A DNA stretch of 64,000 nucleotides from Flavihumibacter solisilvae (GCF_000814475.1 NZ_JSVC01000006.1:117087-181086); one strand, 5' to 3'. Counted from the stretch's first letter, positions 19,094-28,997 are shown. A program made the numbers and translations. Notes: a model not told the origin generated them from the sequence alone.

Positions 19094-20011
19094 TCACTCA
19101 CGGACACGAATAACCGTTTTGCCGGTGCGACGCTCAGTAGAGTTGAAGACTGCGATTGCTTCATCTAGGGTCGAGACCTTGCCGATATTCGTCCTCAACC
19201 GTCCGTCCCGAATCCGCTGGACGATCTCAATCAGTTGGGCACGATCGGCATCAACAACGAAGTCGATCGCAAGGCCATTGACGGGCAACGACTCAACAGG
19301 CCCGACGATGGACACAATTGTTCCGCCGGCCCGAAGCAGGCGCGAGGACTTCTTCCCGATGTCACCGCCGATGACATCGAACACCAGGTCAACACCACCG
19401 ACGTCTTCCAAATTGTCGTTATCCAGGTCGAAGAATTCATTTGCGCCGAAGTCGAGCGCCTTCTGATGATCTGCCGCACGGCCCGTACCTATGACATATG
19501 CACCCGCTTCGCGTGCGAGTTGCGTCACCATGGATCCGACCGCGCCTGCTGCACCGTGCGCGAGTACAGTCTGCCCTGCCTTTAGACGGCCGTGCAGGAA
19601 CAGTCCCTGCCATGCGGTGAGGCCCGAGATGGGCAGGCTCGCGCCTACTGTGAAGTCCACGTCGCCCGGTAGCGGTGCGAGGTTGCGTGCTTCGATCGCC
19701 ACATATTCTGCCAGGGTGCCATCACGATACCAGTCCGCAAGGCCAAACACCCGCTGTCCAATAGCGAGCCCAGTTGTGCCATAGCCGAGCGATGTTACCA
19801 CCCCGGCCAACTCATGGCCAGGGATCGATGGTGTCCGGTCACGATCGAGACGATCTGTCCAGGTTGAGGGCCATGCCAGTTCTGTTGGAACAAATCCCGA
19901 TGCATGGATCTGAACTATAACGTCGTTAATTCCGGCCACTGGTTCTGGCCGGTCTGCCAGTTTCATCCCGGCTGTTCCTGCAGCCTGGTCTTTTACTACA
20001 ATCGCTTTCAT
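19094..20011 (-). CDS. Zinc-independent MDR-family NADP oxidoreductase (quinone reductase-like)
   Basis: 305 residues. The GroES-like N-domain (PGHELAGVVTSLGYGTTGLA near residue 65) and the Rossmann motif HGAAGAVGSMV near 150 are clear, as is LVFDVIGGDIGKKS. There are no zinc-ligand cysteines, so it falls in the quinone-oxidoreductase-like MDR group using NADPH. The base composition looks different from its neighbours: many G/C third positions (for example the clustered GCG, GTC, CGC codons around 19120-19320), suggestive of transfer from a GC-rich donor. It is divergent from the MocR-type regulator at 20096, with 84 bp between the starts, so that regulator may control it. Confidence 0.87.
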   Translation of the reverse strand: MKAIVVKDQAAGTAGMKLADRPEPVAGINDVIVQIHASGFVPTELAWPSTWTDRLDRDRTPSIPGHELAGVVTSLGYGTTGLAIGQRVFGLADWYRDGTLAEYVAIEARNLAPLPGDVDFTVGASLPISGLTAWQGLFLHGRLKAGQTVLAHGAAGAVGSMVTQLAREAGAYVIGTGRAADHQKALDFGANEFFDLDNDNLEDVGGVDLVFDVIGGDIGKKSSRLLRAGGTIVSIVGPVESLPVNGLAIDFVVDADRAQLIEIVQRIRDGRLRTNIGKVSTLDEAIAVFNSTERRTGKTVIRVRE

Positions 20012-20095
20012 ATCACACCTCCATTTGTTTCGGATAAAACTAGTTTTTAGTTTGGTTACCTTAGTGGTCCAATTTCAAAATATACAGGGGTCCAG

Positions 20096-21634
20096 ATGAT
20101 TCAGCATTTTCTTGAGATTTCATTTAAAAAAGACGGCGATCATAGTCCTTTATACATGCAATTGGAATCGGAAATTATCCAGTTGATTTGTCGTGGTATC
20201 CTGAAGCCAGGGGAGGCACTTCCCTCTTCACGTGAACTGGCACAAAGCCTTCGCCTCAATCGTAAAACTGTGGTGGCGACCTACGAGGAATTGGATGCGC
20301 AGGGCTGGGTGGAGAAAAGGGAAAGAAGTGGCGTGTATGTTTCCAGCAATCTCCCCGATACTTCGGCCCTCACCATTAACCAAAACGGCAAAAAATCGAT
20401 ACGAAGCCAGAAAGCCGCATATCCATTGCTGATAAAACGACCTCCCAATGGAGCAAGCAGGGTAAATCCAAATATCGATATCTATGTGCCGGGAACACCA
20501 GTGCCCCTAAAAATCGATGACGGTTTTCCTGATCCCAGGATTGCACCTATGGAACAACTGGTGCGGGAATACAGGAGGTTTGCGAAAAGCCGATTAACCA
20601 ACCGGTTACTCATGTATGGTCCGGAGCAGGGTTCTTATCGCCTGAGGGTGGAGCTCGCTAACTTCTTAAACCGGACAAGAGGGATGCAGGTCACTGAAAA
20701 TGAAATATTGGTGACAAAGGGTACGCAGATGGCCATCTACTTAACTGCGCAGCTGGTCATCCGTCCCGGCGACACTGTGTTTGTACCGGAACCTGGCTAC
20801 CTGGATGCGAATAATACCTTTAAGCTGGCTGGAGCTAAACTGGTATTTATCCCGGTAGATAATGAGGGTATGGATGTAGACAGGATTGAGCAGTTGTGTA
20901 AAAGAAAGCCTCCAAAGATGGTCTATATTATCCCGCATCACCACCGGCCTACCACTGTTACCCTGAGTGCAGAACGGCGCATGAGATTGATGAACCTGGC
21001 CCGCAAATACGGATTTGCATTGCTTGAAGATGATTATGATTTTGATTACCATTTTACAAGCGATCCCCTTTTGCCCCTGGCAAGCCTGGATACCGGTGGA
21101 CATATAATTTACGTGGGTTCCTTTTGCAAAAGCATCGCACCTGGCATCCGGATCGGGTTTATGGTAGCGCCTGAATCAGTAATAAACGAAGCCGCTGCCG
21201 TTCGAAGGTTAATAGACCGGCAAGGTGAACAGTTGCTGGAAGAAGCGACCGCCGAATTGTTACACACTGGTGAAATTTCCCGGCACCTCAAAAAGTCGCA
21301 CAAGATTTACCAGGAGCGGCTGGACAATACCTGTCGATTGCTTCGCGGGCAGCTGGGAGATTATTTAACGTTTGACAAGCCGAACGGCGGATTGGCCATC
21401 TGGGCAAGCTACAAAAAGAAAATTAGTGCCAGGGCAGTTGCGCTGAATGCGGAAAAGCTGGGACTAAAGCTCAGTGATGGCAGTAATTATTTTTTTCAAC
21501 CAGGCATTTCTTTACCAAATGACTTCATAAGGTTAGGTTACTGTTCGTTAGATGAGAGAGAAATGGCCAGCGCCATTGAGATCTGGAAACAGGCGCTTAC
21601 GTCATCAGGAACGAAGGCGAATAACCCGGGATGA
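20096..21634 (+). CDS. MocR/PdxR-type regulator (GntR HTH fused to aminotransferase fold)
   Basis: 512 residues. A GntR winged helix occupies about 15-80 (PLYMQLESEIIQLICRGILK, PSSRELAQSLRLNRKTVVAT), then a class I aminotransferase-like domain from about 130 to the end. The PLP lysine candidate is Lys345 in YVGSFCKSIAPGIRIGF, and the PLP-interacting Asp lies in LLEDDYDFDY. MocR regulators bind PLP or a PLP-derived adduct and control vitamin B6 or amino-acid genes, usually divergently. Here the divergent neighbour is the MDR oxidoreductase/OsmC pair, with a 10-bp palindrome AAACTAGTTT at 20037-20046 between them. Confidence 0.92.
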   Translation: MIQHFLEISFKKDGDHSPLYMQLESEIIQLICRGILKPGEALPSSRELAQSLRLNRKTVVATYEELDAQGWVEKRERSGVYVSSNLPDTSALTINQNGKKSIRSQKAAYPLLIKRPPNGASRVNPNIDIYVPGTPVPLKIDDGFPDPRIAPMEQLVREYRRFAKSRLTNRLLMYGPEQGSYRLRVELANFLNRTRGMQVTENEILVTKGTQMAIYLTAQLVIRPGDTVFVPEPGYLDANNTFKLAGAKLVFIPVDNEGMDVDRIEQLCKRKPPKMVYIIPHHHRPTTVTLSAERRMRLMNLARKYGFALLEDDYDFDYHFTSDPLLPLASLDTGGHIIYVGSFCKSIAPGIRIGFMVAPESVINEAAAVRRLIDRQGEQLLEEATAELLHTGEISRHLKKSHKIYQERLDNTCRLLRGQLGDYLTFDKPNGGLAIWASYKKKISARAVALNAEKLGLKLSDGSNYFFQPGISLPNDFIRLGYCSLDEREMASAIEIWKQALTSSGTKANNPG

Positions 21635-21761
21635 TCCCGAAATAACAGGAATCAACTCTCCTGCCCTTCCTGACATATCGGGAATCCGCTAACCGCAGTT
21701 TCCCATCTGCGCTGAAAATCAACCAGCTCTATTCCGGCATATGCTTTGGTTTTCATTTGAC

Positions 21762-22613
21762 ATGAAAGCACAAACAAACTGCGACATCCAATTGGCATTT
21801 GCCAATACCTGGCAGCAAAGCAAGACTGCCGCATTTCATTACTTCAAACGTAATGAAGGCTGTACCGGAAGCTTCTATGTGGAAGCGGACCTGCTGATGT
21901 TCCAAACTGAAGGCAGCTGCCGCTTCCGGCACGGTAACAGCATTTATACCCTGCAGGAAAAACAGGTTGCCTACTTCAGGAAAAACCAGCTGCTGGAATA
22001 CCAGTCGCACCAGCAACCCGCAGCCTGCGTAGCTGTACAGGTTACCAAAGACAGCATTATTTCCTATTCAAAACTGGCTCATCACACAGCTCCGAAGGAA
22101 GGACCGCGCGAACACATTATGGTGAAAGAGCCTGGTCCCAGGCTACTGAATTATTTCGAATCGTTGCAGGCATACCTCCGGCATGAAAGTCAACTTGATG
22201 AAGGACTCGCAAACATCAAGATCCTCGAACTGCTGTTTTGTCTTTCAGGAAGCGATGAAACATTATTGCGCCTGCTGATGGATGTGCGGGATCGTTTCTG
22301 TCCTGATATTACCCAGGTTGTTGAAGAGAATATTACCAGCAATCTTTCGATGCGACAACTGGCCAGGATGGCGGGGCGAAGCCTGTCCAGTTTCCGGAGG
22401 GACTTTATTACCATTTACAATATGACACCTTCAAGGTGGATCCGCATAAAACGTTTGGAGAAAGCACAGGAACTGGTTAAGCAGACAACCCTGTCCATCA
22501 CCGACATCTGCTACACCCTTGGCTTTGAAAGCATCGCCCACTTTTCACGTTGCTTCAAATCGCAGTTCGGGATCAGTCCAACTGACATGCGGGCAACTCA
22601 GCTGGTAGCATAG
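21762..22613 (+). CDS. AraC-family transcriptional regulator
   Basis: 283 residues from the ATG at 21762 (MKAQTNCDIQLAFANTWQQS); an ATG at 21741 would add seven residues. The N-terminal half is cupin-like (MFQTEGSCRFRHGNSIYTLQ), and the C-terminal half has two helix-turn-helix units (NLSMRQLARMAGRSLSSFRR and LSITDICYTLGFESIAHFSR) with the family signature ending FKSQFGISPTDMR. It is probably a ligand-responsive activator; its targets are unknown. Its last 16 bases overlap the 3' end of the convergent NtrC-type regulator. Confidence 0.88.
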   Translation: MKAQTNCDIQLAFANTWQQSKTAAFHYFKRNEGCTGSFYVEADLLMFQTEGSCRFRHGNSIYTLQEKQVAYFRKNQLLEYQSHQQPAACVAVQVTKDSIISYSKLAHHTAPKEGPREHIMVKEPGPRLLNYFESLQAYLRHESQLDEGLANIKILELLFCLSGSDETLLRLLMDVRDRFCPDITQVVEENITSNLSMRQLARMAGRSLSSFRRDFITIYNMTPSRWIRIKRLEKAQELVKQTTLSITDICYTLGFESIAHFSRCFKSQFGISPTDMRATQLVA

Positions 22614-24037
22614 TCTTCCTTCCTGATCCCCAGCCGCTTCATCCTGGATTCCAGCGTCGTGGCCGGCAGGTCAAGGAATTTCGCTGCGCCGTTATCCCCA
22701 CTGATCCTGCCACCACACCTTTTCAGGACATACAGGATATAGTGCCGTTCATATTCCTGCCATGTCCTGATGCCTTCTTCCGCATCGATGCCGGCGGACG
22801 GAATCGCAATGCCATGACTGCCCGGCGTGTAACCCTCGCCGTAAGGCTGTGCCTGGAAAAGTGCATTCACAAGATCCTCCTGCTGGTGTGGGTACAACAG
22901 CACCAGCCGCTTCATCATATTTTCCAGTTCGCGGATATTGCCGGGCCAGTTATATGACAACATCCTCTCCACAACCTGTGGCGGGATCTCAAACCTTGCC
23001 TTCTTTTCCGCATCACAAAACTTTGCAATGAAATGTTCTGCCAGCAGCAGGATATCTGATCTTCTTTGTCGCAACGGAGACAGGTGAATAGGAAATACAT
23101 TGAGCCTGTAGTAGAGATCCATCCGGAACCGCCCTTCTGCAAGCTCCCTTTCGAGGTTGCGGTTGGTTGCTGCAATTATGCGGACATTCACTTTAACCGG
23201 TGCTTTCCCACCGAGCCGTTCGATTTCCTTTTCCTGCAATGCCCGCAGCAATTTCGCCTGAACATCTGTGGGTAATTCCCCAATCTCATCAAGGAACAGC
23301 GTACCGTTATCAGCCTGTTCAAACTTTCCGATATTCCGGTTCTGTGCACCGGTGAATGATCCTTTTTCATGCCCGAACAAAATGGATTCGATCAGGGTTG
23401 CGGGCAGTGTTGCGCAATTCACCTTTATGAATGGCCGGCCTTTTCGCGGCGACAATTCATGTACCGCCTGCGCGATCATTTCTTTCCCGGTTCCACTTTC
23501 ACCAAGTACCAATACGGAAGTTTCGGATGGAGCTACTATCCGCAGGTGCCGGAGCGTTAGCGCCAGTTCTTCACTCTTCCCGATGATCTCATCCAGCACA
23601 TGCCTGGTCGCGGTATTGCCTTGTTTGGGAAGCGAAACCTGTCCTGCGCCCTGCAACAATGAGTCCATCCCATTTTCATTCTGGTAAATCGCTATCTCCA
23701 GCATTGCCAGCACATCCCTTTCCTTAAAAGGCTTTACCAGGAAGCCACTTGGCCTGGTGGATTTGGCAGCATCCAGTGTTGACTTATTTGAATTCGCTGA
23801 TAAGAACAGGAAGGGAATTCCTTTTCTCTGCAGGATGCGTGCAAGGTCTATTCCTGTCCGATCCCCTTTCAGGAAAATGTCGATCAGCACGAATTCCGGC
23901 AGCTGCTGTGCGATGAGGTCCTCGGCAGAACCTACTGAACGGGCAATGCCACTCACATCGTAGCCTGCCTTCAGGAGCATCCGTTCCAGGTTCTTGGCTT
24001 CAATGAATTCGTCTTCTACTATCAGTACTTTCTTCAT
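22598..24037 (-). CDS. NtrC-family sigma-54-dependent response regulator
   Basis: 479 residues. Receiver domain at 1-120 with Asp53 (FVLIDIFLKG) as phosphate acceptor and Lys102 in VKPF; sigma-54-interacting AAA+ domain at about 150-380 with Walker A GESGTGKE (179-186) and a contact loop reading GSFTGA (226-231) instead of the usual GAFTGA; a Fis-type helix-turn-helix at the end (GDNGAAKFLDLPATTLESRM). It follows the sensor kinase gene by 4 bp, so the two form a two-component pair activating sigma-54 promoters. A Ser in the loop's second position occurs in some functional members. Confidence 0.93.
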   Translation of the reverse strand: MKKVLIVEDEFIEAKNLERMLLKAGYDVSGIARSVGSAEDLIAQQLPEFVLIDIFLKGDRTGIDLARILQRKGIPFLFLSANSNKSTLDAAKSTRPSGFLVKPFKERDVLAMLEIAIYQNENGMDSLLQGAGQVSLPKQGNTATRHVLDEIIGKSEELALTLRHLRIVAPSETSVLVLGESGTGKEMIAQAVHELSPRKGRPFIKVNCATLPATLIESILFGHEKGSFTGAQNRNIGKFEQADNGTLFLDEIGELPTDVQAKLLRALQEKEIERLGGKAPVKVNVRIIAATNRNLERELAEGRFRMDLYYRLNVFPIHLSPLRQRRSDILLLAEHFIAKFCDAEKKARFEIPPQVVERMLSYNWPGNIRELENMMKRLVLLYPHQQEDLVNALFQAQPYGEGYTPGSHGIAIPSAGIDAEEGIRTWQEYERHYILYVLKRCGGRISGDNGAAKFLDLPATTLESRMKRLGIRKEDYATS

Positions 24038-24041
24038 GCAA

Positions 24042-26471
24042 TTATTTTTGTAGCCGGGCTTCGTCCATAGTCAATGTCAGCGGATCCCTGGGCTTGAAGC
24101 GGATAATGATCCGCGTTCCTTCAATGGATTCAATCTGCGCATGGCCATCGATGTCCTCCGCAAGTCCCTTTACCAGTTTCAATCCCAGCCCGGACACTTT
24201 CATTTCTGATCCGTGCGGAAGTCCTCTTCCGTTGTCGGCAATCGTCAACTGCAACATGCCGTCAGTGCCTTTGGTAAATTGGATGCTGATCGTTGCATTG
24301 TCAGCCATCCCATTGAAGGCGTACCTGATGGAATTCGTAACGGTCTCGTTCACTATCAGGCCGACCGGTACTGCCTGTGAAACATCCAGCTCTATGGGGG
24401 CGATGTCCAGCACAAACCTGATCCTGTCTTTGATGGCGAAAGCTTCCTGCAGATGCTGTGTAAGTTCGGGCAGGTAGGAACGCATATTTACAGATGATAC
24501 CTTATCAAACTGGTAGAGTTTCTGGTGAAGCAGTGAAGTGGCATAGATCCGGTTCTGGCTGGCCTGCACAGCTTCCAGCGCATCCTTGTCGAGGTATTCA
24601 GCCTGCAATTCCAGAAGGCTCACGATCGTCTGCAGGTTGTTCTTTACCCGATGGTGCACTTCACGCAGCAGCCATTCTTTTTCATCGAGCAGTTGGACCA
24701 GCGTGGCATTCTTTTGCGCGATAAGATCTGCGTTTTTCTGTTTTGTCCTGTACTGGTTATACAGGAGACCGATAATGACCAGCAGCAGGACTGACCCACC
24801 CAGTATCAGGTTCCGGGTCTGCCTTGCCTGCCTTAGCGATGACTGGTCGATAACACCTTGTTGCGTTAGGATCCTGATATCCTGGTCTTTCTTTTCCGAA
24901 GCATATCTCACATTCAATTCATGGCTCCTGAACCGTTGCGAAATATTCATTATGGTATCCCTGAAATACACATACCTGAGGTGATTCTGAAATGCCTTCT
25001 GGTAGTTACCTTCAACGGAATCAAGCTTATACATGAGCTCATATTGGCCAGCCAATTCGGAAATGACTTTTCGGTCACCGAATAAATCAATTCCCTTTTT
25101 CAATAACTCCCTGGCGTGTTTGAAATTCTTTTTATTGTAATGGTACCAGGCAACTGCCTCTAAACCTGTAACCAGGTTGCCATAACGATATAATGCAGGC
25201 ACTTCAGCAACCAGGTGCTCAACCCTGTTAAATCTTTTTCCCGCTTCGTCAACATCACCCAACTCTTCCAGGACCCTGCCCTGGTAAAGCAGGTAATAAA
25301 TACTATCGATCTTTGTAGCAGGGGGAAATTCCTTATAAATAGATTCCAGGCTATCCCGGTATTCTGCCGTCCTGTTCAATTTAAGCATGGGGAAAAACAT
25401 GTATTCCAGGTTGTCTTTCCAGAATAACCGGGGTTCCCGTTTTCGCCTTTCCATGCCCTTCCCCAACCAGGTTAGTGCCTGTTCCCATTCGCCGAGGCCG
25501 TCATACATGGCACCCATCCGCATACACACGAGGCTGTAAATCGTGGAATCGCCGGTTGCCTTGATCTCATTCAAACTACTGTCAGCGTACGCAAGGGAAC
25601 CAAAATAATCCGCCGAATTACTCCTGAGATATGAGATAACAAAATAGGTATCCATATAGTGCCTGTACCCGGACTCTTTTTCGAGCTGCAGCACTTCGTT
25701 TAATTTTTGCTCGGCCGTTTTCCAATCGAAGGTGAAATAAGTGGTGACCACATCCGACAACACTTCAATGGCATGTTCATTCAAACCCAGCTGCTGGAAA
25801 TTCGCATAAGCTTTGTTCAGCCATACCAGCCGGCTGGTATCATTGAAAGGAAGCCGCAGTGCCTGCTGGTGATATGCAATGGCAAGTCGCGCCGGATCAG
25901 CTTTTACCGCCCTCAGTACCCGGTCCATATATTCCTGTCCTTTCTGTGGTTCTCCTGTTTGCTGATAATACTCCACCAACAGCGCGTCGCATTCAGGAAT
26001 CCACTTAGCGGGATTCGCGTTCACAGCTATTTTTTTTGCCGCATCTATAAACCTTGCTGCGCTGTCGAGGTGTTCCGGTTTGTTTCCTGGCCTGTGCAGG
26101 TAATAGACTGCCAGCTCAAGCAGCACACGCAATTGCTCTTCTCCTTTCACTTTGCCGGCATACTGGATTGTTTCACTTACCTGGTTGCCCGCAAGTAATT
26201 TGATCTCCATACTACCTCGTCCGGAATTGATCGTTTCATCGTAGGGCAACTGCTGATCAATGCCATAATTTTTGCAAACGAAAAGCACGGTACTGTCCAG
26301 GTCCCATTGACCCTGGCTCACGACAAAAAGGAACCTGCTGATATTTTTTACCAGCAGGCGCTTTTGGGATTCATTATACTGTTGGAGAGTAGCCGATAAT
26401 TTTGTCTGGGCTCGTGCATGCGGAAACAGGAAGATAAAAAATAAGCATATGGTAATCCTGGTTCTGACCAT
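24042..26471 (-). CDS. Sensor histidine kinase, TPR-like repeats plus HisKA_2 kinase
   Basis: 809 residues. A signal peptide (ITICLFFIFLFPHARAQ) is followed by a helical, TPR-like extracytoplasmic region (about 30-530), one membrane helix (about 545-565, LILGGSVLLLVIIGLLYNQY), a short coiled linker, and a HisKA_2 dimerisation domain whose phospho-acceptor is in EVHHRVKNNLQTIVSLL (His606/607). The ATPase domain follows, with the N-box NETVTNSIRYAF and the G-box DNGRGLP. This kinase class is common in Bacteroidota. It signals to the NtrC-type regulator encoded 4 bp downstream; the stimulus is unknown. Confidence 0.92.
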   Translation of the reverse strand: MVRTRITICLFFIFLFPHARAQTKLSATLQQYNESQKRLLVKNISRFLFVVSQGQWDLDSTVLFVCKNYGIDQQLPYDETINSGRGSMEIKLLAGNQVSETIQYAGKVKGEEQLRVLLELAVYYLHRPGNKPEHLDSAARFIDAAKKIAVNANPAKWIPECDALLVEYYQQTGEPQKGQEYMDRVLRAVKADPARLAIAYHQQALRLPFNDTSRLVWLNKAYANFQQLGLNEHAIEVLSDVVTTYFTFDWKTAEQKLNEVLQLEKESGYRHYMDTYFVISYLRSNSADYFGSLAYADSSLNEIKATGDSTIYSLVCMRMGAMYDGLGEWEQALTWLGKGMERRKREPRLFWKDNLEYMFFPMLKLNRTAEYRDSLESIYKEFPPATKIDSIYYLLYQGRVLEELGDVDEAGKRFNRVEHLVAEVPALYRYGNLVTGLEAVAWYHYNKKNFKHARELLKKGIDLFGDRKVISELAGQYELMYKLDSVEGNYQKAFQNHLRYVYFRDTIMNISQRFRSHELNVRYASEKKDQDIRILTQQGVIDQSSLRQARQTRNLILGGSVLLLVIIGLLYNQYRTKQKNADLIAQKNATLVQLLDEKEWLLREVHHRVKNNLQTIVSLLELQAEYLDKDALEAVQASQNRIYATSLLHQKLYQFDKVSSVNMRSYLPELTQHLQEAFAIKDRIRFVLDIAPIELDVSQAVPVGLIVNETVTNSIRYAFNGMADNATISIQFTKGTDGMLQLTIADNGRGLPHGSEMKVSGLGLKLVKGLAEDIDGHAQIESIEGTRIIIRFKPRDPLTLTMDEARLQK

Positions 26472-26542
26472 AAACAGAGCGTTGCTGCATTCGTTCTAAT
26501 TTACACGAAATGCCACAAAACACAACCAGGTTTTTTGCGCTG

Positions 26543-27355
26543 TCAGATTGCCACAGACCAGGCCTGCTGCTGGTGATCCTTCAGCATATCTTCCACAAAT
26601 TGCGGTACCACATTCCTGAACTTCCCGTTATCGGCCGGTACGATCCGGATCATGGCATCGATCATCTCCTGCGGATCCAGTCTGCCCTGCGGGGTTCCCA
26701 GCAAGGAATCGAAAGTTGCCCGCATATCAGCCCGCTTTGTGAAATTCTTGCTGTCATCCAGCCAGCGGAACGGGTTGTCCGCCATGGTTTCGTTATACCC
26801 GGTCAGGTATGCACCCGGGTTAATGGTCTGCACCTGGATATTATATTTCTTCAGTTCTGAAGCAAGCGCCTCGGCAATGGCTTCGAGCGCATGTTTGGTG
26901 GAAACGTAAATGCCGTATCCATCAGGAGTAAACAGGCCACCCATGGATGAAGTAAAGACCACCTTCCCCTTCCGTTTTTCCCTGATCAGCCTGGCAACAA
27001 ACTGTTGGGCGAGATTAAGTGGTGCAAATACATTTGTTTCAAAGTTGCGCCGTACGAGGTCGACAGGAATTTCAAATGTCGGACCAGCCTCACCGATGCC
27101 TGCATTGCTGAACAGGATATCGAAGTCCCAGGTGAGCGCGTACTTCACATCGTACGGATCGAGAATATCCAGCTTTTCCACGCGGAGATTTTTCTCGAGT
27201 CCAAGCTCAGCCACTTTGTTTCGCAAGGCAGTCACCTGCGGTGAGATCTGCACGCCTGCAATTACATAATGTCCCAGTTTAGCCAGGCCAATAGCTGCTC
27301 CTTCACCGAGGCCTGATCCTGCCCCGGTGATGAGGATTCTTTTCTTGTTTTCCAT
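26543..27355 (-). CDS. Short-chain dehydrogenase/reductase
   Basis: 270 residues. The cofactor motif TGAGSGLGEG is at residues 10-19, NAG near 88 (LFSNAGIGEAG), a catalytic Ser in VVFTSSMGG and Tyr/Lys in YVSTKHALE. It is a classical SDR that oxidises or reduces a hydroxyl/carbonyl with NAD(P). It is followed after 34 bp by a GlcG-like gene only if one reads on past the stop of the upstream gene; both lie on the minus strand and may be co-transcribed (GlcG-like first). Confidence 0.9.
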   Translation of the reverse strand: MENKKRILITGAGSGLGEGAAIGLAKLGHYVIAGVQISPQVTALRNKVAELGLEKNLRVEKLDILDPYDVKYALTWDFDILFSNAGIGEAGPTFEIPVDLVRRNFETNVFAPLNLAQQFVARLIREKRKGKVVFTSSMGGLFTPDGYGIYVSTKHALEAIAEALASELKKYNIQVQTINPGAYLTGYNETMADNPFRWLDDSKNFTKRADMRATFDSLLGTPQGRLDPQEMIDAMIRIVPADNGKFRNVVPQFVEDMLKDHQQQAWSVAI

Positions 27356-27389
27356 GTTGGTTTATTTTAATTGTAGAGAATGGATGTAT

Positions 27390-27782
27390 TCAGACATGGC
27401 TGCCAGCCGCTGCGATCAACGCATCCTGCGGCACCGCACCTCCCGACACGCCGATATAGCCGACAATCGCCTCATTGTACAGGATTGGCTTTCCGCCGGG
27501 GAAACCAACGAGTCCACCGTTGGTGTTTTCCAGGCCATATGCTGCCGCATCAGGTCTCAGGAATTCACCGACCGCTTCGGAGTTCATCCTGAAGAGCATC
27601 GCTGTTTTTGCCTTCTGGATGGCGATGTCGATGGAACCGAGGAAGGCCTCGTCCATGCGGACAAACAACTTCATATAACCGGAAGTATCGAGCACGACTA
27701 TATTGACCGGCACTTTCATTTCTTCGGCCTTTTGGGTTGCCTGCTGAACGGCCAGTTGCGCCAATTGATACGAGATGTCCAT
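27390..27782 (-). CDS. GlcG/HbpS-like protein
   Basis: 130 residues from the ATG at 27782 (MDISYQLAQLAVQQATQKAE); the longer frame to 27884 adds non-family sequence. The alpha/beta Haem_degrading-type fold is evident: VPVNIVVLDTSGYMKLFVRM, MLFRMNSEAVGEF and the glycine-rich end GGKPILYNEAIVGYIGVSGG. HbpS of Streptomyces binds haem, and GlcG is an accessory of glycolate genes in enterobacteria; for this member only the family can be claimed. It is adjacent to, and reads into, the SDR gene (34-bp gap). The 292 bp upstream of its start, up to 28074, hold no gene that I can support. Confidence 0.85.
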   Translation of the reverse strand: MDISYQLAQLAVQQATQKAEEMKVPVNIVVLDTSGYMKLFVRMDEAFLGSIDIAIQKAKTAMLFRMNSEAVGEFLRPDAAAYGLENTNGGLVGFPGGKPILYNEAIVGYIGVSGGAVPQDALIAAAGSHV

Positions 27783-28074
27783 ATGTTTTAATTTGAAGAG
27801 TGGAATAATAGAATAGTGTGAAACCTGCTGATGTAAATTTCCTGAATTTGTGCGCCGTGCCTTTTCCTGCCAACGCCAAATCATTTGCCTGATTCATTCA
27901 ATTCCTTTGCGCTTCAGCTGGATCACACCCATGATAAATATTTTCCTGCCCTGATGTAGGATTGCAGCCAAACTGCATGAGCAGGTTGTGGTGTAGCAAT
28001 ACCGATCTGTGCGGTAAACCGGAGTGATGGAGAATGTTTTTATGAGACGTCGGGAAGGTACCAGGCTAAAGATC

Positions 28075-28413
28075 TTATGGTTCAAACTTGCTGCCTGATC
28101 CTGCCAGTAGCTTTTTTACCAGCACAATCAGGATCCACAAGCCTGCAACAAATGCCGCAGTGGCAGTAAAAAGTACGGCATCAACTGAGAAGGGACTCAG
28201 GTAATAGAAAAACGCCAGGTTAAAGATGACCAGCACGCCAAGAATTATCTTTCCCAGCCATTTCTCTGTCCGCGTTTCCACTACGGTATTGCGCCGGCAT
28301 GAATGAACAACCATCTGCGACAGGCGTTGCGAAAACCCGGGGTCGGGTGTATCGAGGCCAGTCTCCTTCAGCAGGTCGATGAGCTCTTTCTCGTCGAAGT
28401 TTCGTTTATTCAT
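28075..28413 (-). CDS. Small membrane protein, sigma-factor partner (candidate anti-sigma factor)
   Basis: 112 residues. A cytoplasmic helical N-terminus (NFDEKELIDLLKETGLDTPD) precedes two membrane helices (about 53-72 and 80-101). It overlaps the end of the ECF sigma gene by 4 bp, so the two are co-translated. Such small membrane proteins directly after a sigma factor often restrain it, but there is no zinc HXXXCXXC motif here, so the anti-sigma role is inferred from position alone. Confidence 0.75.
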   Translation of the reverse strand: MNKRNFDEKELIDLLKETGLDTPDPGFSQRLSQMVVHSCRRNTVVETRTEKWLGKIILGVLVIFNLAFFYYLSPFSVDAVLFTATAAFVAGLWILIVLVKKLLAGSGSKFEP

Positions 28414-28997
28414 AACAAGTTGAGTACTTCGTTTTTTAATAATGATTCCAGTTCGATTGCGAGTTGTTGACGGCCGCGCAATAAGCGCATCTTAATGGCA
28501 GACTTTTTCATATCCATGATCTCACAGATCTCAGCGATACTTAATTCACCTATGTAGTGCATCGTCATGACGAGTCGATCCTGTTGCGATAAACGCGATA
28601 GTGCCAGGTCAAGATATTTCCTGCGCTCTGTGTGCCGGAGTTCATCCCATTGGCTGCCATCAATGCCTGCGTGCCGCTCAGAATCCCATTGTTCGGGCAG
28701 GTCAACGGTTGCCATTGGCTTACCGGAACGCTTCGTAAGGGCAGTGTTGTACACGATGCGATAGAGCCATGTCGAAAACCTGGCAGCTTTCCTGAAATTA
28801 TGCAGCGAGGCAAATGCTTTCAGGAATGTGTCCTGCACCACTTCTTCCGCATCTTCCCTATTCAGAACGATCCGTATGGCGATGGTATAAGCGAGATCAC
28901 GGTAAGTATTCACCAGGTATTCCAGCCCGGTATGGTCGCCTTTTATGGCGCGGTCCAGGTACCTGTCTACTTCGCTATTATCTCGTTCTAACGGCAT
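28410..28997 (-). CDS. ECF-type RNA polymerase sigma factor
   Basis: 195 residues from the ATG at 28997 (MPLERDNSEVDRYLDRAIKG). Region 2 is clear (LVNTYRDLAYTIAIRIVLNR, EEVVQDTFLKAFASLHNFRK, FSTWLYRIVYNTAL), as is the region 4 helix-turn-helix (LSIAEICEIMDMKKSAIKMR). Upstream ATG candidates lengthen the protein without adding family sequence. It is divergent from a small membrane protein at 29108 and a beta-lactamase-family hydrolase, and is translationally coupled to the small membrane protein at 28075. Confidence 0.92.
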   Translation of the reverse strand: MPLERDNSEVDRYLDRAIKGDHTGLEYLVNTYRDLAYTIAIRIVLNREDAEEVVQDTFLKAFASLHNFRKAARFSTWLYRIVYNTALTKRSGKPMATVDLPEQWDSERHAGIDGSQWDELRHTERRKYLDLALSRLSQQDRLVMTMHYIGELSIAEICEIMDMKKSAIKMRLLRGRQQLAIELESLLKNEVLNLL

